Shown here: positions 54,138 to 64,000 of the stretch, piece after piece
How the letters are laid out: each line of letters opens with the position of its first letter
Numbering within the stretch: position 1 is the first letter of the stretch
Origin: Candidatus Thiodiazotropha sp. (ex Codakia rugifera)
Lineage (GTDB): Bacteria; Pseudomonadota; Gammaproteobacteria; Chromatiales; Chromatiaceae
DNA: 64,000 nucleotides
Reading direction: 5' to 3'
Assembly: GCA_025656675.1 (NCBI GenBank)
Contig: JAHXHN010000001.1
Coordinates: 711,501 to 775,500 of the forward strand
Translations under genes and position numbers: made by a program
Notes under the pieces: generated by a model
Databases searched by the model: none
Seen by the model: only the letters and a program-made list of their open reading frames with translations
What the model was told of the DNA's origin: nothing

Positions 54138-55007
54138 CTAGCGCAGTAATTCAGCCATACGACTACCCATCTCGGCGGGTGACCTGACTACCTTGGCGCC
54201 AGCGGCTTCCAGTGCCTCGAACTTGGCTTCAGCGGTGCCCTTGCCACCGCTGATAATGGCCCCTGCATGTCCCATGCGCTTGCCGGGTGGTGCAGTGACA
54301 CCGGCTATATAGGCAACAACGGGTTTGTTGATGTGAGCTTTGATAAAGTCAGCCGCCTCCTCCTCTGCTGAGCCACCGATTTCACCCACCATAATGATAC
54401 CATCAGTCTCTTCGTCAGCTTCGAATAGCTTCAGGCAATCGATAAAGCTGGTGCCGTTGATGGGATCACCGCCAAGGCCAACGCAGGTACTTTGTCCGAG
54501 ACCGGCCAGGGTTGTTTGGTGCACAGCTTCATAGGTCAGGGTGCCAGAACGGGACATGACACCGATTCGTCCAGGCTGATGGATAGCCCCGGGCATAATG
54601 CCTATTTTACAGGCACCAGGCGTAATGATGCCGGGACAATTTGGGCCGATCAGGCGGGCATTGTAGGATTTCAGTGCCTCCTTGACCTTCAGCATGTCGA
54701 GAATCGGGATGCCTTCGGTGATACACGCGATCACTTTAATGCCAGCGTCCGCCGCCTCAATGATGGCATCCGCAGCAAAGGGTGGCGGTACATAGATCAT
54801 GCTGGCATCGGCACCGGTGGTGGTTACGGCATCATGAACGGTGTCAAAGACAGGCTTTTCCAGGTGAGATTGTCCGCCTTTGCCTGGGGTTACGCCACCG
54901 ACAAGGTTGGTCCCGTAGGCAATTGCCTGTTCTGAGTGGAAGGTACCCTGTTTTCCGGTGAAGCCCTGACAGATAACCCGGGTATGTTTGTCGACGAGAA
55001 TGCTCAT
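54138..55007 (-). CDS. sucD: Succinyl-CoA synthetase alpha subunit
   Basis: The 290-residue subunit binds CoA (N-terminal Rossmann domain: [19 protein letters not shown]) and carries the phosphohistidine in [20 protein letters not shown] 55007 ([11 protein letters not shown]) is the usual start; the frame extends to 55139 without support. It acts with SucC in the TCA cycle. The gene follows sucC by 28 bases on the minus strand. Confidence 0.97.
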   Translation of the reverse strand: MSILVDKHTRVICQGFTGKQGTFHSEQAIAYGTNLVGGVTPGKGGQSHLEKPVFDTVHDAVTTTGADASMIYVPPPFAADAIIEAADAGIKVIACITEGIPILDMLKVKEALKSYNARLIGPNCPGIITPGACKIGIMPGAIHQPGRIGVMSRSGTLTYEAVHQTTLAGLGQSTCVGLGGDPINGTSFIDCLKLFEADEETDGIIMVGEIGGSAEEEAADFIKAHINKPVVAYIAGVTAPPGKRMGHAGAIISGGKGTAEAKFEALEAAGAKVVRSPAEMGSRMAELLR

Positions 55008-55035
55008 AGATATAGATGTCCTGTTAAGTAAGGGC

Positions 55036-56196
55036 TCAGGCCGCTGCTGTGACCGCCTTCTTCGCGGCTTCGGTAAAATCATTGGCAGTGAGAAAGTCGA
55101 GACCGCTGGACTCAAGCATCTCGAGTCCCTGCTGGGCATTGGTGCCCTCTAATCTGACGACGACGGGTACTGGGACACCGATAGTTCGAGCGGCGGTAAT
55201 GATGCCTTCAGCGATCAGATCACAACGGACAATTCCACCAAAAATATTGACCAGAACAGTTTTTACCTTATTGTCAGAAAGTATGAGTTTGAAGGCCTCT
55301 GTGACCCTTTCTGCAGTTGTGCCGCCGCCGACATCGAGGAAATTGGCAGGCTCGCCGCCATGTAGTTTCACCATGTCCATGGTGGCCATGGCGAGACCGG
55401 CGCCATTGACCATGCAGCCGATACTGCCATCCAGTGTGATGTAGTTGAGATCATGTTGGCCGGCTGCGGCCTCCTTCTCATCCTCTTGAGTGATATCGCG
55501 CAATGCAACCAGCTCCTGGTGTCTGTAGAGCGCGTTGCTGTCCAAATTGATTTTTGCATCCAGAGCGATCAGCTGTCCGGATTTCGTAACGATTAACGGA
55601 TTGATCTCAATCAGGCTGATATCCTTTTCAGAATAGAGCCGATAGAGCGCCATCATTATTTTCGAAAACTGTTTTATCTGATCACCCTGCAATCCCAGGC
55701 CGAAAGCCAACTTGCGGCATTGGAAAGGTAGCATGCCCGTTGATGGATTGACGACGGTGGTAAGGATTTTGTCGGGTGTTTCGGCGGCCACCTCCTCAAT
55801 GTTCATACCACCGGCGGCAGAGGCCATAAAGGCGATGCGCGAACGGGTTCGATCCAAAAGTGCGCCAAGATAGAGTTCCTGGGCAATTTCACTCCCCTCT
55901 TCCACAAGCACATTGTTGACAGGCAGTCCATTAGGGCCGGTCTGGTTGGTGACAAGGGTCATGCCAAGGATTTCACTTGCAGCCTGTTCTACTTCATCAA
56001 GGGTTCGGCACAATTTCACGCCGCCTGCCTTGCCCCTGCCGCCAGTGTGGGCTTGAGCCTTGACGACCCATACATGACCGCCGAGTCCCTGGGCTGCTGA
56101 TCTTGCGTCATTTGGGCTCGACACGGATTGTCCCTGGGGAACAGGAATGCCGTAATTGGCAAACAGCGATTTTGCTTGATATTCATGTAGGTTCAT
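55036..56196 (-). CDS. sucC: Succinyl-CoA synthetase beta subunit
   Basis: The 386-residue subunit starts [20 protein letters not shown], the family N-terminus, with ATP-grasp domain features ([37 protein letters not shown]) and the CoA-ligase part [33 protein letters not shown] 56196 is used; the frame extension to 56283 is rejected. It forms the alpha/beta enzyme with SucD, just downstream. Confidence 0.97.
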   Translation of the reverse strand: MNLHEYQAKSLFANYGIPVPQGQSVSSPNDARSAAQGLGGHVWVVKAQAHTGGRGKAGGVKLCRTLDEVEQAASEILGMTLVTNQTGPNGLPVNNVLVEEGSEIAQELYLGALLDRTRSRIAFMASAAGGMNIEEVAAETPDKILTTVVNPSTGMLPFQCRKLAFGLGLQGDQIKQFSKIMMALYRLYSEKDISLIEINPLIVTKSGQLIALDAKINLDSNALYRHQELVALRDITQEDEKEAAAGQHDLNYITLDGSIGCMVNGAGLAMATMDMVKLHGGEPANFLDVGGGTTAERVTEAFKLILSDNKVKTVLVNIFGGIVRCDLIAEGIITAARTIGVPVPVVVRLEGTNAQQGLEMLESSGLDFLTANDFTEAAKKAVTAAA

Positions 56197-56689
56197 GTTG
56201 CAGCCTATGGTGGAATTGATAGAATTTTTGCTGTTGTTTTTGCTTATGGGTATATAAGTTGAATTATGACTGTTGATGAGCATTATTTATAGTGCTTTGC
56301 ACAAAAAACTCATTATCAGTCATGCGTTGCATGATGGGGGTAAGGCCACCTCCCTGCTATTTTTATATATTTAACAGATGTGTCAATACAGAAAGATTTC
56401 AGTATTGCATATTTCAATATAATGTTAAAATCCGCTATAATTTGATATATGCTGCGTAATACTGATAAATACAGTTAAATGCGCGTATTGTACAATAAGA
56501 TGCTTGGCGGACTTTTTGCTGCTCAGGCAATTGTTTGTTAGGGTACGTCTCCTTCTGCCCGATCCTCTGGATGTTTCGCGAAACTGGATTCGCGACCTGA
56601 GTCGCTGCCGACCGCCAGGGCCAAGGGCTGCATTTTCCAACCATTTGAGGGATCCCTGGCAGGTATTTGGATCTCTTTAGGAGCCGACT
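56197..56689. other. Divergent control region between sucC and the KamA-like gene
   Basis: About 490 bases, AT-rich on the left half, GC-rich with dyads on the right half (for example TTTCGCGAAA around 56573-56582). No coding frame is supported. It should hold promoters for sucCD (minus) and for the KamA-like gene (plus), though none could be fixed by consensus. Confidence 0.35.
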
Positions 56690-58039
56690 ATGCCGCGGAA
56701 TTCCCAGTTGACCAAGTCATTGCTTCATGCAGTTGATATTGATTACGCACCACAACGATTTACCGTCTACACGGCGCGGGATCTGGACCGTATTGAACAA
56801 TTAGAGCAAGTGCCCGAATCCTTGCGTTTTGAGATGAAGGTTGTCTCATCCGTACTGCCCTTTCGCGTCAATGAGTATGTATTGCGTGAACTCATCGACT
56901 GGGAGCGGGTACCGGATGACCCGATGTTTCAACTTACCTTTCCGCAGCGGGGTATGTTGTCAGATGTGCATTTCAACCGTATGGCAATGGCAATACGATC
57001 CGGGATGGATAAGCAGGGTTTGCAGGCATTAGCGAAAGAGATCCGTGCTGACCTTAATCCCCATCCGGCAGGCCAGCTGGAGCATAATCAGCCGCTAGAT
57101 GCGAATGGTGAGCTCATAAATGGGTTACAACATAAATACCGAGAGACGGTGTTGTTCTTTCCCAGTCAGGGACAAACCTGCCACAGTTACTGCACCTTCT
57201 GTTTCAGATGGGCTCAGTTCGTCGGTGACAAGGCATTACGAATGGCCACGACCGAAGCTGATAAGTTGTATGGGTATCTTCGTGCTCATCCTGAAGTAAC
57301 CGATCTTTTGATTACCGGTGGCGATCCCATGGTGATGAAGAGCAGGCAGCTCAAGGCCTATCTTGAACCACTGCTGCATCCCGAGTTCAATCATATCCAG
57401 ACCATCCGTATCGGGACCAAGGCACTAACCTTTTGGCCTCAACGGTTTATCACTGATGATGATGCGGATGAACTGATTGAATTACTGCATCATATTGTGT
57501 TGGCAGGTAAGCATGTTGCGATCATGTCCCACTATAATCACTGGCGGGAGCTCAGTACCGATATTGCACGGGCCGCTATTCGCCGACTGCGTGCCACGGG
57601 TGCTGAGATACGAAGCCAGGGGCCGTTATTAGCGCATATCAACGATAACGCCGATGATTGGGCCAAGTTATGGAATGAACAGGTCAAGCTGGGTATCGTG
57701 CCTTATTATATGTTCGTGGAGCGAGATACCGGGGCACATCGCTATTTCGAAGTCCCTCTCTATAAGGCTTGGCAGATCTATCGTGATGCGATGAAGAACG
57801 TCTCCGGATTGGGACGCACTGCCCGGGGGCCAAGTATGAGTGCAGGGCCGGGTAAGGTCGAAGTCCAAGGAATCACTGTGGTGAATGGGGAAAAGGTCTT
57901 TGTCTTGCGTTTTATTCAGGCAAGGGAGCATGATCGGGTCCAGCAGCCATTCTTTGCACAGTATGACGAACAGGTGACATGGTTTGATCAGTTGAAGCCG
58001 GCATCTGGGCAGGATCCCCGTTTATTTGAAGCAATATAA
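56690..58039 (+). CDS. KamA-family radical SAM protein (lysine 2,3-aminomutase-like)
   Basis: The 449-residue protein has the radical SAM cluster motif C164-x3-C168-x2-C171 in CHSYCTFCFRWAQF, the segments LLITGGDPMVMKSRQLKAYLEPLL and HYNHWREL, and the C-terminal pattern SGLGRTARGPSMSAGPGKVEV of KamA-related proteins. The family includes lysine 2,3-aminomutase and EpmB, but this longer type is distinct from EpmB (about 340). The PLP lysine is not clearly identified. It has an AGGAG site before ATG and is monocistronic between sucC and gltA. Confidence 0.82.
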   Translation: MPRNSQLTKSLLHAVDIDYAPQRFTVYTARDLDRIEQLEQVPESLRFEMKVVSSVLPFRVNEYVLRELIDWERVPDDPMFQLTFPQRGMLSDVHFNRMAMAIRSGMDKQGLQALAKEIRADLNPHPAGQLEHNQPLDANGELINGLQHKYRETVLFFPSQGQTCHSYCTFCFRWAQFVGDKALRMATTEADKLYGYLRAHPEVTDLLITGGDPMVMKSRQLKAYLEPLLHPEFNHIQTIRIGTKALTFWPQRFITDDDADELIELLHHIVLAGKHVAIMSHYNHWRELSTDIARAAIRRLRATGAEIRSQGPLLAHINDNADDWAKLWNEQVKLGIVPYYMFVERDTGAHRYFEVPLYKAWQIYRDAMKNVSGLGRTARGPSMSAGPGKVEVQGITVVNGEKVFVLRFIQAREHDRVQQPFFAQYDEQVTWFDQLKPASGQDPRLFEAI

Positions 58040-58339
58040 GACGCTCCTGGGTTAATCGTAGGATTCTACTGCGCCAGGTGTGCCGGTTTCGCCTGTAAGA
58101 GCCGCTATAAAGGTGGGGTATCTGGCGGATACCGACAACGGCCTGGTAAAATACAATAGTTATCATTTACATAATCAGGTTGATGTACGACTCCTGCTTC
58201 GGGCTATAATTTAGGCCCTTATAAAAAATATATATGCGACTGAATATGATTTTATACCACACGCAGGGTAGGGTATGGGCCTCATGCAGAGGCACAATAT
58301 CTATCTTACGAATGCCTGAAGTAACTCATGGAGCTCACA

Positions 58340-59641
58340 ATGGCGGATAAACAAAAGACCTATACCTTGACCAATGATGAGACTGGCGTATCGGTCAAAC
58401 TGCCCGTTCGCGAGTCGACGCAGGGACCGCCTGCAATCGATGTATCATCCCTCTACAAAGATGCTGGCGTCTTCACTTACGACCCTGGTTTTATGTCCAC
58501 GGCAAGCTGTAAGAGCAAAATCACCTTCATTCAGGGTGAGGTAGGTATTCTGGAATACCGGGGTTACCCCATAGAGCAGCTGGCACAAAGTGGTGATTTC
58601 ATCGAGACGGCCTATTTGTTGCTTAATGGTGAACTGCCCAGTCAGACGCAGTTACAGGATTTTAATAGCCTGATCAGTCGCCATACCATGCTGAATGAAA
58701 CCCTGACCCATTTTTTCAATGGATTTCACTATGATGCCCATCCAATGGCGATCATGGTGGGTGTGGTAGGTTCACTTTCCGCTTTTTATCACGACTCGCT
58801 GGATATCAACGATCCGGAATTACGTCGTGTTGCAGCCCACCGACTCATCGCGAAAATGCCGACGATTGCAGCAGCCAGTTACAAGCACAGTGTCGGTGAG
58901 CCATTCATGTACCCGCGGAATGATCTTTCTTATTGCGCAAACCTGCTGCATATGATGTTCGCCACGCCCTGTGCTGAATATGAGGTTGATCCGGTCGCAG
59001 AAAAGGCACTGAATCTGTTGTTTATCCTGCATGCGGATCATGAACAGAATGCAAGTACATCCACAGTGAGGCTTGCCGGTAGTTCACTGGCCAATCCATT
59101 TGCCTGCATCGCCGCGGGTATAGCCTCTCTTTGGGGGCCAGCCCATGGTGGTGCGAATGAAGCCGTGCTGGATATGCTGAACGAGATTGGCGATGTCTCA
59201 CAAATCGACAAGTATATCGATAAGGCCAAGGATAAAGACGATGGTTTTCGTCTGATGGGATTTGGGCATCGTGTGTATAAAAAGTACGATCCTCGCGCCG
59301 GTATTATTCGTGAGGTTTGTCATCAAGTACTGGAACGTTTGCCAACTGATGATAATCCGATGTTCGAACTGGCGCAGCGCCTGGAAGAGATTGCACTGAG
59401 TGATGAGTACTTTATCGAGCGTAAGCTCTACCCGAATGTCGATTTCTATTCAGGCATCATCTACCGTGCGTTAGGGATTCCAAACAATATGTTTACAGTG
59501 ATGTTCTCTATTGCCCGTACCGTCGGCTGGGTAGCACACTGGCAGGAAATGATGAATGACCCCAGACAGAAGATTGGTCGTCCTCGCCAGATTTATAAGG
59601 GTTATGCGCGACGGGATTATGTACCTGTGGATGAGCGTTAA
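58340..59641 (+). CDS. gltA: Citrate synthase, type II
   Basis: The 433-residue enzyme condenses oxaloacetate and acetyl-CoA. Catalytic residues are in [10 protein letters not shown] (His), [12 protein letters not shown] (His) and [14 protein letters not shown] (Asp region with substrate-binding HR), with the hexameric type II N-terminal domain ([13 protein letters not shown]). Start ATG 58340 follows GGAG; a four-codon extension to 58328 is possible. It lies alone between KamA and a hypothetical gene. Confidence 0.97.
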   Translation: MADKQKTYTLTNDETGVSVKLPVRESTQGPPAIDVSSLYKDAGVFTYDPGFMSTASCKSKITFIQGEVGILEYRGYPIEQLAQSGDFIETAYLLLNGELPSQTQLQDFNSLISRHTMLNETLTHFFNGFHYDAHPMAIMVGVVGSLSAFYHDSLDINDPELRRVAAHRLIAKMPTIAAASYKHSVGEPFMYPRNDLSYCANLLHMMFATPCAEYEVDPVAEKALNLLFILHADHEQNASTSTVRLAGSSLANPFACIAAGIASLWGPAHGGANEAVLDMLNEIGDVSQIDKYIDKAKDKDDGFRLMGFGHRVYKKYDPRAGIIREVCHQVLERLPTDDNPMFELAQRLEEIALSDEYFIERKLYPNVDFYSGIIYRALGIPNNMFTVMFSIARTVGWVAHWQEMMNDPRQKIGRPRQIYKGYARRDYVPVDER

Positions 59642-59659
59642 CGCTATTCGGATGAATCG

Positions 59660-60280
59660 TTAACCTGGATCCGTGTGTTCAGGTTGAGGATCAAGCAGCC
59701 ATTTTAGTTGTTTGATATTGGCGCCCTGCATGGGTTGGTTGTCAATCGGGTCAAGCGGTCGTTTGTGTGGGTTCCCTGCAGGTAGGACAGTCAGCTCAAA
59801 TACCACGCCATCTGCGCTGAACAGAAAACTGGGTAAGGTATTACGACTACCATCACTGAACAGGGCTGTTTGTTGTTTTTCCTGCCAAGGGATATGCAGA
59901 TCACTGAGGGTAAAAAGAATGTCTTCAGGCGTATCAGCGAACAGGTGCAACTTCACACGGCTGTTGCTGTCTGCTGTTCCCTGAAAGACTGAACCGACAA
60001 GGATGGGCTGAAATTGCTGTAGTGCCTGCATTGCAGCCAGAGCGCTGAGACGCAGGTTCTGCATGACATCAGGCTGCTGTTCACCACGCAACAATCGCTG
60101 TTGCTCTCTTAATGCTTGCTCGACCTCTTCCCTGCTGGGCATCATTTGACGTCTGGTTACACCATATTTGGCCGCGGCCTTTTGGCAGGCATGCGTGACG
60201 TTGTCGGAGCGTAGTTCTGTCAGAATACGAGCCGCCTCATAGGCGATACGGCGCTGCAATTCACGTTTGCCTGTTCCCAT
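59660..60280 (-). CDS. Conserved hypothetical protein, nucleotidyltransferase-like
   Basis: The 206-residue protein has an N-terminal helical part (1-75; RELQRRIAYEAARILTELRSDN and VTRRQMMPSREEVEQALR) and a beta-containing part with LVGSVFQGTADSNSRVKLHLFADTPEDILFTLSDLHIPW, which recalls nucleotidyltransferase folds (GS...GxA) but lacks a clear Dx D pair. Function unknown. It is 8 bases beyond the PBP1A stop on the same strand, so it is probably co-transcribed with mrcA. Confidence 0.65.
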   Translation of the reverse strand: MGTGKRELQRRIAYEAARILTELRSDNVTHACQKAAAKYGVTRRQMMPSREEVEQALREQQRLLRGEQQPDVMQNLRLSALAAMQALQQFQPILVGSVFQGTADSNSRVKLHLFADTPEDILFTLSDLHIPWQEKQQTALFSDGSRNTLPSFLFSADGVVFELTVLPAGNPHKRPLDPIDNQPMQGANIKQLKWLLDPQPEHTDPG

Positions 60281-60288
60281 GTTACGGC

Positions 60289-62751
60289 TCAGAAGGGATC
60301 TTCAATGGGGGTAACGGTCGTTGTGGTATCAGTCCTGCCCCCTCTATTTGAGTTGCGGTCATTGGGTGGTTTGGGTGCATTATGAACCTCGAACACCTCA
60401 AAAATCGAATTTGGACTGCCAACCCCAACCGGCTCACCCGTATCCACATCGATGCGCATGGTGACCATATCAGCCGGCATTTCAGGTAAAATCTCCTCGA
60501 TACCATTGAGTGCTATACGCATGTAGTCAATCCAGGCAGGGAGAGCAGCTCGTCCCCCGACCTCACCGCGTCCCAATGGCTTGACATCGTCAAAGCCGAT
60601 CCATGTGGTGGTCACTAAATAGTGGTTGAATCCATTGAACCAGGCATCGCGTTGATCATTGGTTGTGCCGGTTTTACCCGCAATATCTCGACGTCCCAGA
60701 GCCCGGGCTTTACGCGCTGTTCCATGCTGAATCACATCGCGTAACATCGAATTCATCAGATAGTTATTCTGTTTTGTAATGGCACGTTTGGCACAGTGGG
60801 GAATATTGGGTTCAGTACCATCATTTTCAGTATCGGTTGGTGATGTAGAGTTCCCATCAGCAGAAGCTTTGGCCAGTTTGGTCATCTCCTTGCTACAAAC
60901 CTGCGCAGGATCTGCCTGATAGAGTGTTTCACCCTTGTCATCTCGGATGGAATCGATGACATGAGGGGAAACATAGTAGCCACCGTTTGCCAGCACGCTA
61001 TATCCTTTACTCATGGCAAGCGGTGTGACGGCACCACTTCCCAGCGCAAGGGAGAGATCACGAGGCAGATCATTTTTGTCGAAGCCGAAGCGACTGGCAT
61101 AATCGATGGCATGCTTGATCCCCATTTTGCGTAACAAACGTATTGAGACCAGGTTACGCGAGTGGGTTAATGCATAGCGAAGGCGTGTGGGCCCAAAAAA
61201 TTTGCCGCTGTAGTTTTCAGGACGCCAGGCGGCTTCTAGGGCATCATCATCGAATACGACAGGCGCATCGTTAATCATACTCGCCGGGGTAAATCCTGCC
61301 TCCAGTGCGGCAGAGTAGATGAAGGCTTTGAATCCTGAGCCCGGTTGGCGTTTGGCCTGCGTGACCCGGTTAAATTTACTGAGATAGAAGTCGTACCCGC
61401 CTACCAGTGACTTGATCGCGCCGTTTTGAGGTGATAGTGATACCAACGCACCGGATACCTCTGGAACTTGAGCTAATCGCCAGAGAGGCTCGCCTTTTTC
61501 TGGAGTCTCCTGATACAGGTATATTGTGTCACCAACCGAGAGAACCTCACTGGCCTGTTTGAGTTCACCCTTTTTGTGATCGTGATCGATATAGGCTCTC
61601 GCCCAGGAGAGGGCTGGCCAATCGAGTGTTATTTCATCGCCTTGTGGGGTTAGGACCTCTGCGGTCTGCTCGTGTACTGCGGTAACAATAGCCTTTTCCA
61701 TGCCTGTGACATTGGGTTGGTCCGCAAGTAGTGAAATTAACGAAGATTGTTCGGTAATATCAGTGATATCATGATGTCCCGTGACACCGCGGTAGCCGTG
61801 CCGTTTGTCATAGGCCTGAATAGCCTGGCGTAAAGCACTATTTGCCGCTGTCTGCAGGTGGCTGATGATGGTGGTCGTTATTGTGTAACCGCTTGTGTAT
61901 GCATCCTGGCCAAAGCGTGCAACCGCTTCAGCTCTGGCCATTTCTGCAACATAAGGGGCTTCGACTTCACTGGGTGTAGTGTGAAGTTCTGCAGTAACAG
62001 GTGATGCCTTGGCTGTGTCGTACTCAAGTTGGCTGATATAGTCCAGATTGAGCATGCGACCCAATACGTAATTGCGGCGTATTAATGCTCTTTGTGGATC
62101 GGATATTGGATTGTAACGCGATGGTGCTTTTGGCAGCCCGGCGATCATCGCAATTTCAGAAAGCTCAAGTTTTTCCACTGGCCTGCCGTAATAGACTAAG
62201 GCAGCAGCACCAACACCGTATGAACGGTGGCCGAGATAGATCTTGTTGAGGTAGAGTTCGAGTATCTCCTCTTTGGAGAGCATCCGCTCAATCTTCAATG
62301 CGAGTAAGATCTCGTTGAGTTTTCGAGTGTAGGTTTTTTTGCTGCTGAGGAAGAAGTTCCTGGCTACTTGCATAGTAATGGTGCTTCCGCCTTGCCGGCG
62401 CTCTCCAGTGAGCAGGAGTTGCGAGGCAGCGCGCAGGATACCTTGGTAGTCAACGCCGGGATGTTGGAAAAAGCGGTCATCCTCGGCAGCCAGGAAGGCT
62501 TCGATCATTACGGGTGGGATCTCGTCGAAATCGAGAGGTTCACGACGTTTCTCACCAAACTCTGCGATGAGCAGGTGATCGTTGCTATAGATTCGAAGGG
62601 GGACCTGTAGACGTACATCCTTGAGTGTATCAATGGATGGCAACTTGGGTTCTAAATATAGATAGGCGCCAAAAAGTCCGCCGGCTCCTATCACGGATAG
62701 GCCGAATAAGAAGTAAACGAGGTATCTTAAGAGTCTGTAAATCGACTTCAT
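60289..62751 (-). CDS. mrcA: Penicillin-binding protein 1A
   Basis: The 820-residue bifunctional enzyme has an N-terminal membrane helix (about 8-30), a glycosyltransferase domain with catalytic Glu in EDDRFFQHPGVDYQGI and GGSTITMQVARNFFLS, an OB-like insert (about 310-400), and a transpeptidase with SxxK in PGSGFKAF, SxN in SRNL and KTG in AGKTGTTNDQRDAWF. It builds and crosslinks peptidoglycan at the inner membrane. ATG 62751 is chosen; GTG 62763 is an alternative. It diverges from pilM, the usual mrcA-pilM arrangement in gammaproteobacteria. Confidence 0.96.
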   Translation of the reverse strand: MKSIYRLLRYLVYFLFGLSVIGAGGLFGAYLYLEPKLPSIDTLKDVRLQVPLRIYSNDHLLIAEFGEKRREPLDFDEIPPVMIEAFLAAEDDRFFQHPGVDYQGILRAASQLLLTGERRQGGSTITMQVARNFFLSSKKTYTRKLNEILLALKIERMLSKEEILELYLNKIYLGHRSYGVGAAALVYYGRPVEKLELSEIAMIAGLPKAPSRYNPISDPQRALIRRNYVLGRMLNLDYISQLEYDTAKASPVTAELHTTPSEVEAPYVAEMARAEAVARFGQDAYTSGYTITTTIISHLQTAANSALRQAIQAYDKRHGYRGVTGHHDITDITEQSSLISLLADQPNVTGMEKAIVTAVHEQTAEVLTPQGDEITLDWPALSWARAYIDHDHKKGELKQASEVLSVGDTIYLYQETPEKGEPLWRLAQVPEVSGALVSLSPQNGAIKSLVGGYDFYLSKFNRVTQAKRQPGSGFKAFIYSAALEAGFTPASMINDAPVVFDDDALEAAWRPENYSGKFFGPTRLRYALTHSRNLVSIRLLRKMGIKHAIDYASRFGFDKNDLPRDLSLALGSGAVTPLAMSKGYSVLANGGYYVSPHVIDSIRDDKGETLYQADPAQVCSKEMTKLAKASADGNSTSPTDTENDGTEPNIPHCAKRAITKQNNYLMNSMLRDVIQHGTARKARALGRRDIAGKTGTTNDQRDAWFNGFNHYLVTTTWIGFDDVKPLGRGEVGGRAALPAWIDYMRIALNGIEEILPEMPADMVTMRIDVDTGEPVGVGSPNSIFEVFEVHNAPKPPNDRNSNRGGRTDTTTTVTPIEDPF

Positions 62752-62906
62752 GCACTGGTTCACAGAATTAGTTAATCAGGACGGACCAGAATGGTCCGTA
62801 TGAAAGATCGATAGTCTAGCAAATAAAATGTGAGCTTTTTTAGCTCTTTTGTGAAAAAATGTCTTCACAAAAAAATCATTTGCTGCTATATAGTTACTTA
62901 CTCTAG

Positions 62907-64000
<1,094 letters not shown>

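Noticed and set aside
56197-56689. Lysine riboswitch before the KamA-like gene
   Set aside because: No conserved lysine-riboswitch core was recognised; dyads there are short and scattered.

Overview
The window is a chromosome segment of roughly 50% GC from a gammaproteobacterium. The evidence is a complete atpIBEFHAGDC operon of gammaproteobacterial type, glmU-glmS, rpmE, sucCD, gltA, and a divergent mrcA/pilM pair at the right edge. The mix of c-type cytochrome peroxidase, rubrerythrin, DUF3501, PPK2, a PFK with a lysine after the PPi-type proline (PKTIDND), many GGDEF/EAL proteins and no visible sugar transport would suit a free-living or symbiotic sulfur-oxidising Chromatiales/Sedimenticola-like bacterium. 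That placement is an inference from gene content only. No rRNA, tRNA, CRISPR array or intact insertion sequence was seen.

Layout. 0-1.9 kb: end of a bufferin-type copper-peptide operon (MNIO/DUF692 enzyme cut by the window edge, DUF2063 partner, DoxX membrane protein). 2.5-9.5 kb: ATP synthase operon behind a near-consensus sigma70 promoter. 9.5-13.5 kb: SlyD-like prolyl isomerase, then glmU and glmS for UDP-GlcNAc synthesis. 13.5-16.4 kb: accessory genes (secreted DUF2202 protein, thrombospondin-type-3-like calcium protein, a decayed IS30 transposase start, an AhpD-like protein). 16.5-21.6 kb: methyltransferase, a long gap with a small ORF and structured repeats, then a DUF4405 membrane protein and a PepSY-like protein divergent from an OmpR/EnvZ-type two-component system.

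21.6-28.9 kb is a more AT-rich accessory stretch: a phosphodiesterase with a dead GGDEF domain, an SDR/LysR divergent pair, a MarR regulator with two palindromic operators divergent from two membrane proteins, and a tandem pair of tiny paralogous genes of unknown function, one near a CRP/FNR-like palindrome. 29.3-30.6 kb: two envelope lipoproteins (OmpA-like and DUF4398).

31.0-35.9 kb is the most interesting block: rubrerythrin, a GlpC-like Fe-S protein, an encapsulated-ferritin homologue without a cargo tail, and DUF3501 form one operon. It diverges from a Fur-family regulator with an Irr-like HHH motif, which is followed by a di-haem cytochrome c peroxidase. Irr-box-like inverted repeats lie before both the rubrerythrin operon and the peroxidase, the latter inside a promoter spacer. 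I read this as an iron/haem/peroxide regulon.

36-64 kb is mostly housekeeping: glucokinase, UvrD, an orphan TRAP binding protein, HemW, a multi-domain GGDEF/EAL protein, an H-NS-like protein, Rof, DUF3135, L31, a secreted nuclease whose start overlaps the rpmE terminator, PFK, several envelope hypotheticals (including a hydrolase-thioredoxin fusion and a ten-cysteine protein with HQLAH), PPK2, succinyl-CoA synthetase, a KamA-type radical SAM protein, citrate synthase, PBP1A and PilM (cut at the right edge).
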